From Cymbidium sinense (lineage: Eukaryota > Streptophyta > Magnoliopsida > Asparagales > Orchidaceae): a DNA stretch of 64,000 nt. Where the stretch lies: assembly GCA_021442155.1 (NCBI GenBank), contig CM038217.1:149985834-150049833 (forward strand). Reading direction: 5' to 3'. Below the pieces are notes generated by a model that had not been told where the DNA came from, searched no databases, and saw only the letters and a program-made list of their open reading frames with translations. Below, one piece after another: positions 25,490-36,647 of the stretch. A program made the position numbers and the translations under genes. Numbering within the stretch: position 1 is the stretch's first letter; every line of letters begins with the position of its first letter.

Positions 25490-26310
25490 TTGATGTCATT
25501 TGGCTCATGTTGACCCATTTAGGTCAAAATGGGTCAACTTGGTTCAAGTTGACCAATTGGTCAAATTGGGTCAAACCAAGGGTTTGGGTTCATATGACCA
25601 TTTGAAATGTTGGCAATTAGTTTGGTTCAATTTGGTTTATATTTGATTTTGATTCATTTGATTTCATTTAGGTCAAATGTTGTCAATTTGATTTGACCTA
25701 ATTTTAGGTCAGTTGGTTTAGGTTTGGTTTGTCATTTGAAATATTTGCAAGCTTTGGTTTCAATCAATTTTAGTTTGGTTTGATTTTGGCTCAATTTGAC
25801 CTTTAGTCAAGTCATTGGTCAATGGGCTAGGTTTCTAGTTGGCCAATTGAGGCTTTGGTCAAGTTCAACAAGTGATTTAGAATGAATTTGACCATTTATC
25901 ATAATCAATTTAGCTTAGATCAAGATTTGACATTTTGAGTTTTAGGTCAAGTTGGGTACTAAGTGGCCAATTGGGACTAGGTTAGGCTCAAATGATGACT
26001 TGATTAAGTTCAAACATTGATCATGAATTGGTTTTGATCAATGGTTTCAATCAGTTTGGCCTATGGTGGATTTTGACTAGTTTAAGTTTCATTTTGGCTA
26101 AGTGTTGACTTGGTAAACTTTTAGGTTTGACTTGGTTTGACCTAATTTGAGTGATTGATCATCTTATGATGATTGTTGCTCATAATGTGAGGCTTAGGTG
26201 GGCTTAGTTCAATCCAATTTGGGTAGGATTAGAATTTGGCTCAAAAGGGTACTTTAGGTCACTTTGGGTCAAGTGAGCCTAAGTGGGTCAATTGATGTGA
26301 TCAAGGCTTG
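25490..26310 (-). repeat. GGTCAA-dense part of LTR block D
   Basis: GGTCAA and TTGACC words recur, for example five within 25511-25576. The stretch corresponds to 11690-12540 in the opposite orientation. Confidence 0.6.
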
Positions 26311-26814
26311 ATTCAAGTTTGATTGAACTCACATATGGACTTATGATTGAAATATAAATCCATTTGTAAGTGATTTGAAGTCAAATGGATTTTGATTCAT
26401 TTGACAATTTCAAGTTCAGTAGGGTGAACATGAGTTTGATTTCGATTTAATTTTTGAATTTAGTTTTAGTTTAATTATTAAAGTTTGTGTTTATATTTGG
26501 TTTCATGATTGAAGTATTGATTGAATCATGAAGAAAATCAAGGGTTTGGCTTGATTTGAGTTCATTTGGCTAAGTTCAAGAATTTGACTTGAAAGGCTTT
26601 TGATTGATTTGGTTTGAAATTTTGAAGTTGGTTTTGATTTGATGATTAAGTTTGTGTTTATATTTGGTTTCATGATTGAAGGATTGATTGAATCATGAAG
26701 AAAATCAAGGGTTTGGCTTGATTTGAGTTGATTTGGCTAAGTTCAAGAATTTGACTGAAAGGCTTAGGTTGAATTTTGGTTGAATTTGGATTTGAGTTTT
26801 GAATTTAGTTTTGG

Positions 26815-27320
26815 ATATTTGAATTTATATTTCATTTATATTTGCAAATATAAATGAGAATACAAATGGGTTATGAGAAAATTTCTTGAATTTGAATTGA
26901 TTTGGATTTGATTTATGCTAAGTCCATAAGGTGGAATCAAAGGGACTTAGGAAAGATTTTATAATTTGGATTTGAGTTTTGGATTTAGTTTTGATTATTT
27001 GAATTTATATTTCATTTATATTTGTGAATATAAATGAGAATATAAATGGGTTAAGAGAAAATTTTTGAATTTGAAGTGATTTGAATTTGATTTGAGCTAA
27101 GTCCATAAGATGGAATCAAAGGGACTTAGGAAAGATTTTAGAATTTGAATTTGAGTTTTGGATTTAGTTTTGGTTATTTGAATTTATATTTCATTTATAT
27201 TTGTGAATATAAATGAGAATATAAATATTTATGAGAAAATTTCTTAAATTTGGAGTGATTTGAATCTAATTTGAGCTAAGTCCACAAGATGGAATCAAAG
27301 TGACTTAGGAAAGATTTTAG
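26815..27320 (-). repeat. Three tandem units of about 180 bp in LTR block D
   Basis: Units start near 26831, 27011 and 27190 (spacing 180 and 179). Each has TTCATTTATATT and a matching right arm (AATATAAATGA), then ATGAGAAAATTT, a GAATTTGA-rich stretch, and GGAATCAAAG-GACTTAGGAAAG. The same unit, about 183 bp apart, occurs twice at 62633-62950. Confidence 0.75.
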
Positions 27321-27695
27321 AATTTGGAATTCAATCATGGGTTTCAATTATTTGAAATTTATTCATGATTTGAATCCATTGGAATTGATTTAAGGTTTAG
27401 TTTGGAATTGAAGTTGATTTGAGTTTGAGGTTGATTTGAATCTGGAGTTTGACATGAAAGAAGGAAGTATGAATTTGGTTTAAGCTATACGGTAGGCAAA
27501 TTTTCCTAACACCCCTAAGACATAACCTCTTCCTATGGCTAACTCTTCCAAGTCTCTAGGGTTAGGTTAAATGTTCACCTAATCAGTAGAAGTGTCTTAA
27601 GACTAAGGAACTCTTAGTGTCTAGGAGGGGTCCTATGTCTAAGATGGAGGGGTTGAGAGCTCATTCTAAAAATGAGGTCAACAAAGGGTGCCCAA

Positions 27696-28330
27696 TAGGT
27701 GTGGTGTGACTAACAAAGCATACCGCACGTATTGGTGTTGACCGAGGCAATCAACAACACCGAACAATCACAAGAACTTATAGAAATGATCTACTCCCAA
27801 CTCAAGGTGTTGAAGGAATCAAGAGCTTAGTGCAATGTGACTCTACTCATGTCAAAGACATAAGAGAGTGAAGGAGGAATCCACTAGGGATTGAGTATGT
27901 GAACCTTCCACTAGGGAAAGAGGTTCAAGTCATCCACTGGGGATGAGAGGTTTGATTTGAGTTAAGTCTCACTAGGGAGAAAAATTGATTTGATTTGTTT
28001 GATTGTTTAGTTATGTTTATTTTGACTTCATTGGGGATAGAAAAGTGAACTCTCCACTAGGGGACCAAGTTCAAGTCATCCACTAGGGAGAAGATGTTGT
28101 GAAATCTGTTGAGGGATTAGACTTCTAGATCTGCTGGGAGAACTAGAAAGACTTATATCTCACTGAGGAGAAGGAGATCAAATTGATTATTTTTGTTTGA
28201 TTGTTTGTGTTGTTTATTTTGATTTGTTTGATTGTTTAGTTTGACTCCACTGAGGGAGAAGGGTTGAGTTTGTTTTAGATTTTTAGATTTTTGATTTTGA
28301 GATGGACCCTGTCAGTTTATGATGGATCGC
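27696..28330 (-). other. 3' UTR of the minus element, part with reiterated CCACTAGGGA words
   Basis: This lies between the 3' LTR (left) and the 310-bp repeats (right). On the plus strand a word like TCCACTAGGGA recurs about ten times: 27880, 27906, 27931, 27968, 28026, 28051, 28078, 28159 and 28243 (approximate starts). The best, CATCCACTGGGGATGAG at 27931, has the complement ATCCCCAGTGGA in element sense, which is identical to part of the tRNA-Arg 3' end and complementary to the PBS. No purine-rich primer tract is obvious next to the LTR; the flank in element sense is GGGCACCCTT. Confidence 0.6.
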
Positions 28331-30620
28331 ACTGAGAAGGAGCCATGGAGGCCTAAGCCTAACTCAAATTTACCAATCAAAAGGGATAGTCTACCAAACA
28401 TATAATAGGACTAGCCAACCTAATGGATTGCCTTTCAGTGTGCAGCAGTTATACTTAGGAAGAAAGCATAGTAGACTTACATCCTCCAAAGTAAGAATCA
28501 CTTTTTGGGGTGATCCATTGATAAGGGAATAGATTGAACCCAGCCTAGGGCTGACTATTGAGTGGATGCCGCTGGGGGACTTAAATCAAGTCAAAGATAG
28601 TCAAAGATTAATTTCATTTTTTAGTTATTTTGATGGATCCCATTTGTTTGAGATGGAGCAGAAAGTAGCATGACCTTGGTCTAACAATTTACCAATACAA
28701 AGGAGTAATCTACCAACTATAGTAGGACTATCCAACCAAAGGGGTGCCTTTCAGTTTGCAATGGTCAAGTTAGAAAGAAAGCGCAAGGATTCACATCTTC
28801 CAAAATAAGGAACCACTGGGGTGATTGGTTGTTGGGTAACAAATCGAACCTAACCTAGGGCTGACTATTAAGTTAATGCCGCTGGGGGACTTAAATCAAC
28901 TCAAAGATAGTCAAGATTGATTTCATTTTTAATTTATTTTTGATGGATTCTATTGGTTTGCATGGATCACACTGAGAAGGAGCTTATATTAGCCTAGACC
29001 TATCTCAATCAACCAAAAGATTAGCCACCGGGGAGAACTATCCAACCAAAGGAGTGCCTTTCGATTTGCAATGGTCAATTCAAGGGAAAACAGCACGGGG
29101 ACTCACATCTTTCACTATAAAAGACCATTAGGGCGATCATTTGCTTTGGGCAACAAATCAACCGACTGGGTCGCAGTCGCCATACATCATGCTAGAAATA
29201 ATGCGTAGTAGACTTACATCTTCCAAAGAAAATGACTCGAGGAACTGCTATGGAAAAATAGATTGAACTTGTGCTAGTAAGAGAGAGTAGGGACTTATTT
29301 CAACTTGTAGTCGGCAATTATAGAGTTCTACGACACCGCCTAAAGATAGGATGCCTACTGATAAAAAGGGGCCCTTTTGGGCTTGAATTCTAATACAAGT
29401 GAATATTTATTTGTTTGTTTAATTTGTTTATCATGGACCTAGTTTGTGAGGATCAACGAGAAGGATTATATTCTAGACCCATCTCTCAAATTTATCAACT
29501 TGGAGAATCGCATCTGCTAAACAAATTCTCAACCATTGGGGTGGCTACTGGAAAGGGGACTGCCTAATCCAAAAGTAACCCAGTTTGTGTCTAAATGGGG
29601 TTGCAAAGGATGTGATCCAAATAAAGTGCCCAGAAGAGGCAAAAGGCTTGATTAAAACCTGGAGAAGATAATATCAATAGGTATTCATGGCCAACTCAAG
29701 GAGAAAAGGGGACTCACATCCGCCAAGAGTGGTGTCCACCGTGAGTCATCCACATAGTGAACATCAACCAACCTAAGGTGCCCATCGATAATAATCACTA
29801 GAAGAAAGCGGGACTCACATCCTCTCATAAAAATGGATAGTCTCTTCCACTGACAAAAATCCAAGGGTGACTATTGAGTGAATGCCACTAGAGGACTTAT
29901 ATCAACTCGAATGTAGTCAAGAGAAAAGGAGCCTCTGAGGGACTTACCATAAACCTCAAATATACTCGACCTAGTCAATACATGATGATTAGTTCAAGAA
30001 GAAAGTGTGGGGACTCACATCTTCTTAAACAAGATCAACATGAGAAGCTTACTGGCTGGGCAGGGAATACTACCAAACTAACAAGGTGCTCATTGGTTTG
30101 TAATGGTCAAGTTAAGAAGAAAGTGGGACTCACATCTTCCAAAACAAAGAACCACTACAGTGTCATACTAGCGAGGTAGCATGTAAACCCGACATAGAGC
30201 AACTAATGAGTGAGTGCCATAAGGGGCTTGCTCCCACATCAAAATAGCGAGACAAAAGTTATGTGTTTATTTTGTGCTTAAAGAATAGGATGTCGCTTGG
30301 GTTCTCTTACATCTACCCTAAACACTTGAGAATTTATGAAATGATGGATGGCATGGGATAACCAAGAAAGATGGTGCTTCTCTCTTACACCCTAACTTAG
30401 TTGCTAATCAAATAGGATGCCTCTTAAGTTCTCTCACACCTATTATAATAGCACAGAAATTGTGTTTGATTGTGTTTCTATGTAAAAGAGGGATAGATAC
30501 CTCTTGGGTTCTCTTACACCTATCTAAACACATCGTCATGGATTCAAAGTGATAACACTTGAATAATGAGAAGATTTTAATCAAAATGAAATTTTGTTCT
30601 TTTGATGATAATTATTTTCA
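28331..30620 (-). repeat. 3' UTR tandem repeats of the minus element, about 310-bp units
   Basis: Unit landmark CTGACTATTGAGT-like words start at 28551 and 28861, exactly 310 bases apart. Each is followed by ATGCCGCTGGGGGACTT and later by an ACTCACATCTTCCA-like stretch. More diverged copies of the landmark are near 29867 and 30200. The stretch 30290-30560 has its own short repeats around TCTCTTACACCTA. It lies between integrase and 3' LTR, the place where Tat-lineage elements are known to carry variable tandem repeats. No coding frame is conserved. The plus-strand counterpart is 51896-53865. Confidence 0.7.
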
Positions 30621-31758
30621 AACATATTTTATGGGTAGTTTCTTAAATAGAGCTCATTAATTGGAAGCATAGTTCTTTACAATCAATGAGTATAAGATCC
30701 TCCTTGGTAGGCTTTCTCTAGGACATAGGGGCCTTCCCAAGTGGGTTCAAACTTTCCTTCCATCTTTCAACGAGCAATAATTAGTCTTCTTAGGACTAAG
30801 ACAAGTTCTCCTACTTGAAAAGACCTAGGGCGAACCAGCTTGTTGTGAGCTTGAATCATTTTGGCTTTGTATAACTTGAGATTCTAGCATGCCCATAGAC
30901 TTCTCTCCTACAAACCTTCAAGCTCTTTTTAAGAACTTTGCATTCTACTCAGAGTGATTGCTACCAAATGCTATCCTTAGTGATGGGAGACTTCTGGGCT
31001 GAATGACTTCAAACCCATACACTAAGGAAAAGAGGTATGAGTTAGTTCATATGGTAAGACCCACAAGGCTTTAACTAACTACTCATGCCACTATCATTTG
31101 TTGTCGTCAAGTGTCTTCTTTAGTATCTGGATAAGAGTTTTATTGAATGCTTCTGCTAGGACATTTGCTCTAGGGTAGTAGACGGTGGAGTATCTCCAAT
31201 TTCTATTGTGTCTTCTGACAAAGCTATTGATCTTGATGCTTTTAATGTAGTATCATTGATATAATTTAAAGGCACAATCTATATAATATGGTTCAAAAAC
31301 AAAGCACATCGATGACCTCTCGAGGATTGTCCTACCACTTGGAAAAGTAGGGGCATCTAAGATGAACCAATGACCCTTAGAAGGATCGATTGACCCACTA
31401 TGTGCACCCAACACTCAAATGGCCATGAAGCTGGGATGTAGAATGTTGGGTGGTTGATGTAAGATCAAAATGACAGATGGCATCTCCAATCCCATGCTCA
31501 GAATCATCGGCTAGTAGTATCCTAGTCTCTTGATCTTTACTTTATCTTTAGATGATCATGACATAAGTTTTCTACCAATCCTGGCTTCATGTTTGTCAAA
31601 CAATGTAACCACATTTGATCAAAAATCAAAGCACCATCCACGAGAGCATAGAGAGAGCTCTCTTTTCAGAATTTGTGACTTCTCTAGGTAGTTTGTCTGC
31701 TTAAATAATCTATGAACTTGTCTCCAATCCAACTCCTCATTGGCAATGACAACCTCCT
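30621..31758 (-). pseudogene. pol: Integrase, broken (minus element)
   Basis: Read on the minus strand, the region corresponds to 50745-51895. Recognisable pieces are the late core around residues like EAFNKTLIQILKK (near 31120-31155) and the C-terminal part EKAYQGGSYTLID near 30700, with FEPTWEG near 30740. The zinc-binding and first core part (31480-31750) is visible only in fragments. Integrase would join element DNA to the host chromosome in the nucleus. Multiple stops and frame changes prevent a product. It follows the second RNase H as expected in Tat elements, and no chromodomain is recognisable. Confidence 0.65.
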
Positions 31759-32430
31759 TCAAGAGAAAGTCTCTGAGTTCATCAATAAAGGATAGACTTG
31801 TCTATTTTGTACCCTTATTGGAATGGACTCATCTTCCGACATGCCAATTCTTTTGGCAAGTTTAAAAGCATTTCTGCTTCTCTCGAAGGAACCTTGTAGA
31901 TGGTGACTGAGATTTCCAACAACTTCATGGTATACCATGGTAATGATGAAGCTTAGGCTTGAGAACCCAGGACCCAGCAATGATGAGAACAGAATTAGAT
32001 GTCAAAGCTCTTGACACACACCGTAATGACTAACTCCAGACTGACAATCAAATCCTCATACTCGACTTCATCATTGGTGTAAGGATTGGAGAGAAAGTAT
32101 GAGAATCTCATCACATAATGCTTTGGAGTTAAGAGAACTATTCCTACACCTGTCTTTCCTGGAAGAGTATATCGTGATGCTTCTCCTTTATGAAAGGAAG
32201 TCGCACCATCAAAATACATCTCCCATCGGTAGTTGTCAACCTCCCATAAGTTCATGATTTGTTCATCAGGGAGATTGTCACTAAGCGGAGAATCAACATG
32301 AAGTGGGTGTGCTACTAAGAAATTTGCCAATGCTTGTCCTTTTACTACACGGAGGGTTACGAATGTGATATCAAATGTGAGAGAATCATGGACCAACATG
32401 CCAATCGTGATAGCTATGGTCATGAGATAC
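31759..32430 (-). pseudogene. pol: Second RNase H domain (Tat aRNH type), broken (minus element)
   Basis: The frame 32423-31995 contains MYFDGATSF, then GVGIVLLTP, then VEYEDLIVSLELVI. This is the order of the first catalytic Asp and the catalytic Glu of RNase H. The frame breaks near 31990, and the next frame (31980-31759) resumes at ESIPIRVQNRQV, equivalent to the tail of the domain at 50545-50585; the GDSQ and VAD segments between are degraded. Tat elements carry this extra RNase H in addition to the one fused to RT. It would degrade RNA in RNA:DNA hybrids during reverse transcription. Confidence 0.7.
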
Positions 32431-33560
32431 TACAAGGGATTGGTTATGGAAATCAACTTCACCTTATGAGAAAGCATATATGTCATAGCTTTTGGGATGA
32501 ATCAAAGTTATGCAATGTTTCAATAGGTGGGTAGTTTCAACAGAATCAAATGATGACCGAGGTAGTAGAGTGCTCTCCTTCATCATTGGCTTGGGCCAAC
32601 AAAATGCCAAGGGAGTCTTCTAATGCAAGGGTAGAGGATCAATGGCCGCCTGATGGGGTCGCTAGAAGGGCTTCACCAAATATTGCTTGATATCTTCAAT
32701 GCATGCGGCACTTGTCATCCCACTTGAACTTGGTATCCTTTCAACAAGTGCTAAGAATGGATTGCATCTCCTCGATAGGAAATAAAGTGCCTTAGATACA
32801 AACCATTCTTGGAAAGATCTGAGTTGAGCTAAACTTTTAGGAGGTAAAATTTTTAAGATAGCTTTGATCTTTTCTGGATCCATTTCTATTCCCCAGTGTC
32901 CAACAACAAATTTCTTAAGCTACCCAATGCACACTTGTGGGATTCATTTTGAGGTTATATTATCTTAACCGTTGAAAACTACTCTTCAAAAGATGGTCTT
33001 CCTTTTCTTTGCTTTTGATTACAAGATCATCAACATAGCACTCAACTTGATCATGGATGAGTTTGCTGAAGATCTCATCATGGCCCGCTGGTATGCAGAC
33101 CAAAAATTTTTAAGGCCAAAGGAATGACCTTATAATAGATAATTGGTTCAAAAGCAATGTTCTTTCATCCTGGGGCCATCTTGATTTTGTAGCCACATGA
33201 CCCATCCATGAAGGAGAATAGCATGAGATGAGTGATGTCCATCATTATTCTGTATAGAAGAGAAACTCATCCTTAGGACATGCCTATTTAAGTCCCTAAA
33301 ATTAACACATATGCAAGTTTGGCCATTCTTCTTAACGGGATGACAGACCAACCGTGTAGGTATTTTTCTTCCTTGATGAAACTAGCATCGATCAATTTCT
33401 TGACTTCAGAAATGACCTATTGTTCAATTTCTAATCACATACATCTAGGAGCTTACTTAATAGGGTTAGCGTTAAAGTCTATTGCTAGTTTGTGGATTAC
33501 ACGTAAGATAATCCGCATCTCATAACTCCATGCAAAGTAGTCCAAACTCGCTAGTTACAA
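32431..33560 (-). pseudogene. pol: Reverse transcriptase and first RNase H, broken (minus element)
   Basis: On the minus strand the RT runs from about 33480 (frame 33351-33148 with VNFRDLNRHV, the equivalent of CVDFRDLNKA) through VECYVDDLV with the YVDD active site intact at 33038-33027. It continues to the thumb (32883-32662: DPEKIKAILKILPPKSLAQLRSFQ in part, ending IKQYLVKPF). The RT-linked RNase H is only traceable in 32500-32660. Although YVDD is kept, frameshifts before and after it destroy the protein. The plus copy at 48740-49950 has the opposite pattern, with longer frames but a mutated YVDD. Confidence 0.75.
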
Positions 33561-34825
33561 AGTCATTGCTTTCTTCTTCATTCAAACAACTGAAGCAATT
33601 TTCTTCCATCCCGTGGTTGATTTCTTTAAGTTTGTTAATTATTGAATGAATCTCCTATTCAAATTCTGGCAATGCATCTTTGAGTTGGAGATCATCTGGA
33701 TCATCTGAAGTTTCTAAACACACATCCTCAAAAGATTTAGTGTACTGTGAAATGAACCTATCACACTCCAAATGATTGGTGATAACTAAGTAGTAATCAT
33801 CATCATCGGCTGGACCCACTATACAACTTAGTCCAATCTTGATTGTGCATCCTCTTCTGTTGTTCCATAGTTTTTTTCAACTCACCTAGCTTAGCCATGT
33901 ATAAGGAATCAAACCCTTCTTTGAAATATTAAGAATACAAGGCGAGTACCAATCAAAAGGTAATTCTATTAATTCTTTATTTGAATTATCCTCAAGTCCT
34001 ACATCAGTTTCTAGACTTGAGGATGATGATCCCAAGAGGAATCTCTTTGGCTTGACATCTCTAAGACCGATGGGCTTTCTTAACTACTAAACCTTCAACA
34101 TTTTGAGATAAAAGTGAGGTTAAAGCTAAGGTACCTAACTTTTGCCCGATAGTTTCACATATATTTGATTCAAATACATTTGTGCTTTGTCTGGAGATCT
34201 AGATCATTGTCCGCTTAGTGTCATCTCCAATGAAACTATTCTCATGTTAATCACATTAAACTCACCCTAGAATTCCAAGTCTTGTGAATAATAGGGTACC
34301 CTGAACTAAACTTAACCCCAACTAGGGGTCTTCACGCCTCATGTCTTCCTACCTCTCGCTTGGTGGAGGTTGAGTCATCACCAATATTTTTATGATGGAA
34401 TGAACTCTGGAATGTGATATGCTCTTCTTCCTCAATTTTTTTCTCACCACTTGAATTTTCATTTTTCTTTTCTTTCTTTCTCTCTTCTTTTCTTCTTTCT
34501 TTGCATTTGAATTTGAATTTTGACCAAGTTCACGAGAAAAGGTGTTTTGAGAAAGATAGTAAGTTGCATCCTCATATATCTCAACCTCTCTAATTGAAAA
34601 TGACTTTTCATCTCCTTTGACACTGTACTCAATACCATCCTTCCTGAACTTGATGCAGTGATGAAGGGAGGATGTAATCATCTTATTTTGATGTATCCAA
34701 GGCCTACAAGCAAAGCGGTAAATGAAGTATTTGAATCAATGATATAAAAACTTATTTCAGCCTTCAAGTCACCATCTCCAAAGGTAAGATGGAACCTAAA
34801 TTCTCGATTGTTCATTGAATCCTCT
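33561..34825 (-). pseudogene. pol: Protease-RT linker, truncated at 34825 (minus element)
   Basis: Minus-strand frame 34681-34349 reads IKFRKDGIEYSVKGDEKSFS, then EIYEDATYYL, then a lysine- and arginine-rich stretch. This corresponds to 47590-47790 in the plus copy, just after protease. The part 33561-34300 corresponds to 47850-48740 (linker to RT; an acidic stretch near 33780-33815 mirrors the DDDDYY block at 48460). At 34826 the sequence switches to a plus-strand LTR in mid block D, so protease and gag of this element are absent here. Confidence 0.65.
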
Positions 34826-36265
34826 CAATATCACCAAGTCAAACCTAAGGACCGTCAAAGACTTAGCCAAAATGAAACTTAAACCAAAGCCAAAATCCAC
34901 TAAAGGCTAAATTGATTGAAACCATTGATCAAAACTAATTCATGATTAATGAACTTGACCAAGTCATATTTGAGCTAACCTAGCCCAATTGGCCACTTGA
35001 CCCAAGTTGACCCAACTTGACCTAAAAAGTCAAAATATATCAAATCTTGATCTAAGCCAAATTGATTGCAACCAATGGGTCAAGTTCATTCCAAATCACT
35101 TGTTGAACTTGACCAAAGCCTCAATTGGCCAACTATACTCAACCTAGCCCAATTGACCATGAACCCAACTTGACCTACAAGGTCAAATCAATCCAAAATC
35201 AAACCAAACTAAAATTGATTCAAATCAAAGCTACCAAAACATTTCAAATGACCAACCAAACATAAACCAAACCATGACCTAACCCAATTAGGTCAAATGG
35301 GTCAAATTGGTCAACTTGACCCATTTGACCTAAGTGAAATCAAATGAACCAAAACCAAATATAAATCAAATTGAACCAAATCAATGATACCAAAATATTT
35401 CAAATGGTCATATGAACTTGACGCAACCCTTGGTTTGACCCAATTTGACCAATTGGTCAACTTGACCCAAGTTGACCCATTTTGACCTAAATGGGTCAAC
35501 ATGAGCCAAATGATATCAAATCAACTCAAATTCATTGAAATTTGAACCAACCCAATTTCAAACTATTCTAAATCTAAAGAAAATCAAAGACTCCATTTTA
35601 CCCTAGGTCAAGGGTAACCTATGGCCAATTCCACTTGGAATTTGGTCATATCCTTTCATGGCCACTTGACACCCTCTTAGTGGACTAATGGACACTAATG
35701 GAGGTGGTGCACATGACCCAATGGATTTGGGTCAGCCAAACCCCCAAACCCACCACCCAATAAGAAATTCTCCACATGGAATCACTCTCCACTCAAATGA
35801 GCACATGGAAACTTCACCACTCCTCTACCAAAACCAAACCATGTGAGCTTAAAACGGCTAACCAACCCACTCATTGTGATCATTTGATCAAAATGGAAGA
35901 GATAAGCTCAATCTCGATCCTTGTAGGGAGATATACTCCCCACTTCATTTCATGATCTCTTGCTGATTGAGGAGGAACCCAGGAAGCTCCCAAGTTCCTC
36001 TTGCATTCCTGTTTCCCATCCATTCTTGGTTTAGCCTTAACCGAAAATAGGGGAGGTGAGGTGAATTCCAAACTCACCCAATTCAATACGAAACTCTAAT
36101 TCCTATTGCAAGCACCTTCAAGGAACCAAGTCGAGTTGTTCCAAAGCTTTTTCCAAGCTTCGAAGGCACAGGAAGGGGGAGCTAGACCAAAGCCAAGAGC
36201 ACTTGAAGAGGAGTTTGGCTAATAGGAGGATCCACTTGATCTCAATCCTTCAAACCTTCAATAGG

Positions 36266-36288
36266 GCTTCGTCTCCACTACACGAAGC
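36266..36288 (+). promoter_or_regulatory. Conserved short hairpin in LTR block C
   Basis: GCTTCGT and ACGAAGC pair around a 9-base loop. The same hairpin, with paired or near-paired changes, is at 55246-55268, near 14415 and, on the minus strand, near 2105-2125 and 24717-24735. It is followed by TAGCCTCCGG-GAGGTAT. Its role is unknown. Confidence 0.4.
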
Positions 36289-36637
36289 TACCTCAACATT
36301 TAGGAGCACTGGTGATAGCCTCCGGCGAGGTATGAATCAAAACCGAGCTTAGGCTAGATTTTCTTTGGTCCTTTGTGGGGAAATTTCAACGCAAGTGAAA
36401 TTGGTCGTTGGATCTTCTTCTTACTTTGATGGTGTTTTTCAGCAATCCAAGCTCAAGTGAGGATCAAGCCCTGGGGACAGATCTCCCACAGTGAGGCGAT
36501 GAATCATGGACCTCCATCCCGCATGTTTTGATGGACGATCCTAAATCCATGTTAGATCGTGATTAACCTTTGATCCGTGGCTTGATCCAGATCGGACAAA
36601 GGAAAGCTAGCAATCACCGACCGTGTGATGTGATAAC

Positions 36638-36647
36638 TTAAATAACC
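36638..36647 (+). promoter_or_regulatory. Candidate TATA-like box of the LTR (TTAAATA)
   Basis: GATAACTTAAATAACCAATC, at the B/A boundary as in the other LTR copies. Confidence 0.3.

Larger units (their letters stand above)
20116..27695 (-). mobile_element. Complete LTR, minus strand, about 7.6 kb
   Basis: This is the only LTR here with both ends and all blocks in order. On the plus strand: Z (20116-about 22150), A (to 24350), B (to 24660), C (to 25340), D (to 27440), E (to 27695). The LTR 5' end is GGTCAACA at 27688-27695. The 3' end at 20116 reads TATGGTGAAAT, equivalent to the bases just before the PBS at 41062 and 60126. Left of it is block D of another LTR, with no PBS, so 20116 is an outer end and this is the 3' LTR of a minus-strand element whose 3' UTR and pol follow at 27696-34825. 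I see no matching 5-bp target duplication at its two sides, as expected if it is one end of a longer element. Within it, 20049-20333, 24818-25027 and 25149-25352 are chance frames. Confidence 0.75.

Noticed and set aside
27696..27760. Polypurine tract next to the 3' LTR
   Set aside because: The expected purine run before TGTTGACC is not there; the element-sense flank is GGGCACCCTT. It may be decayed.
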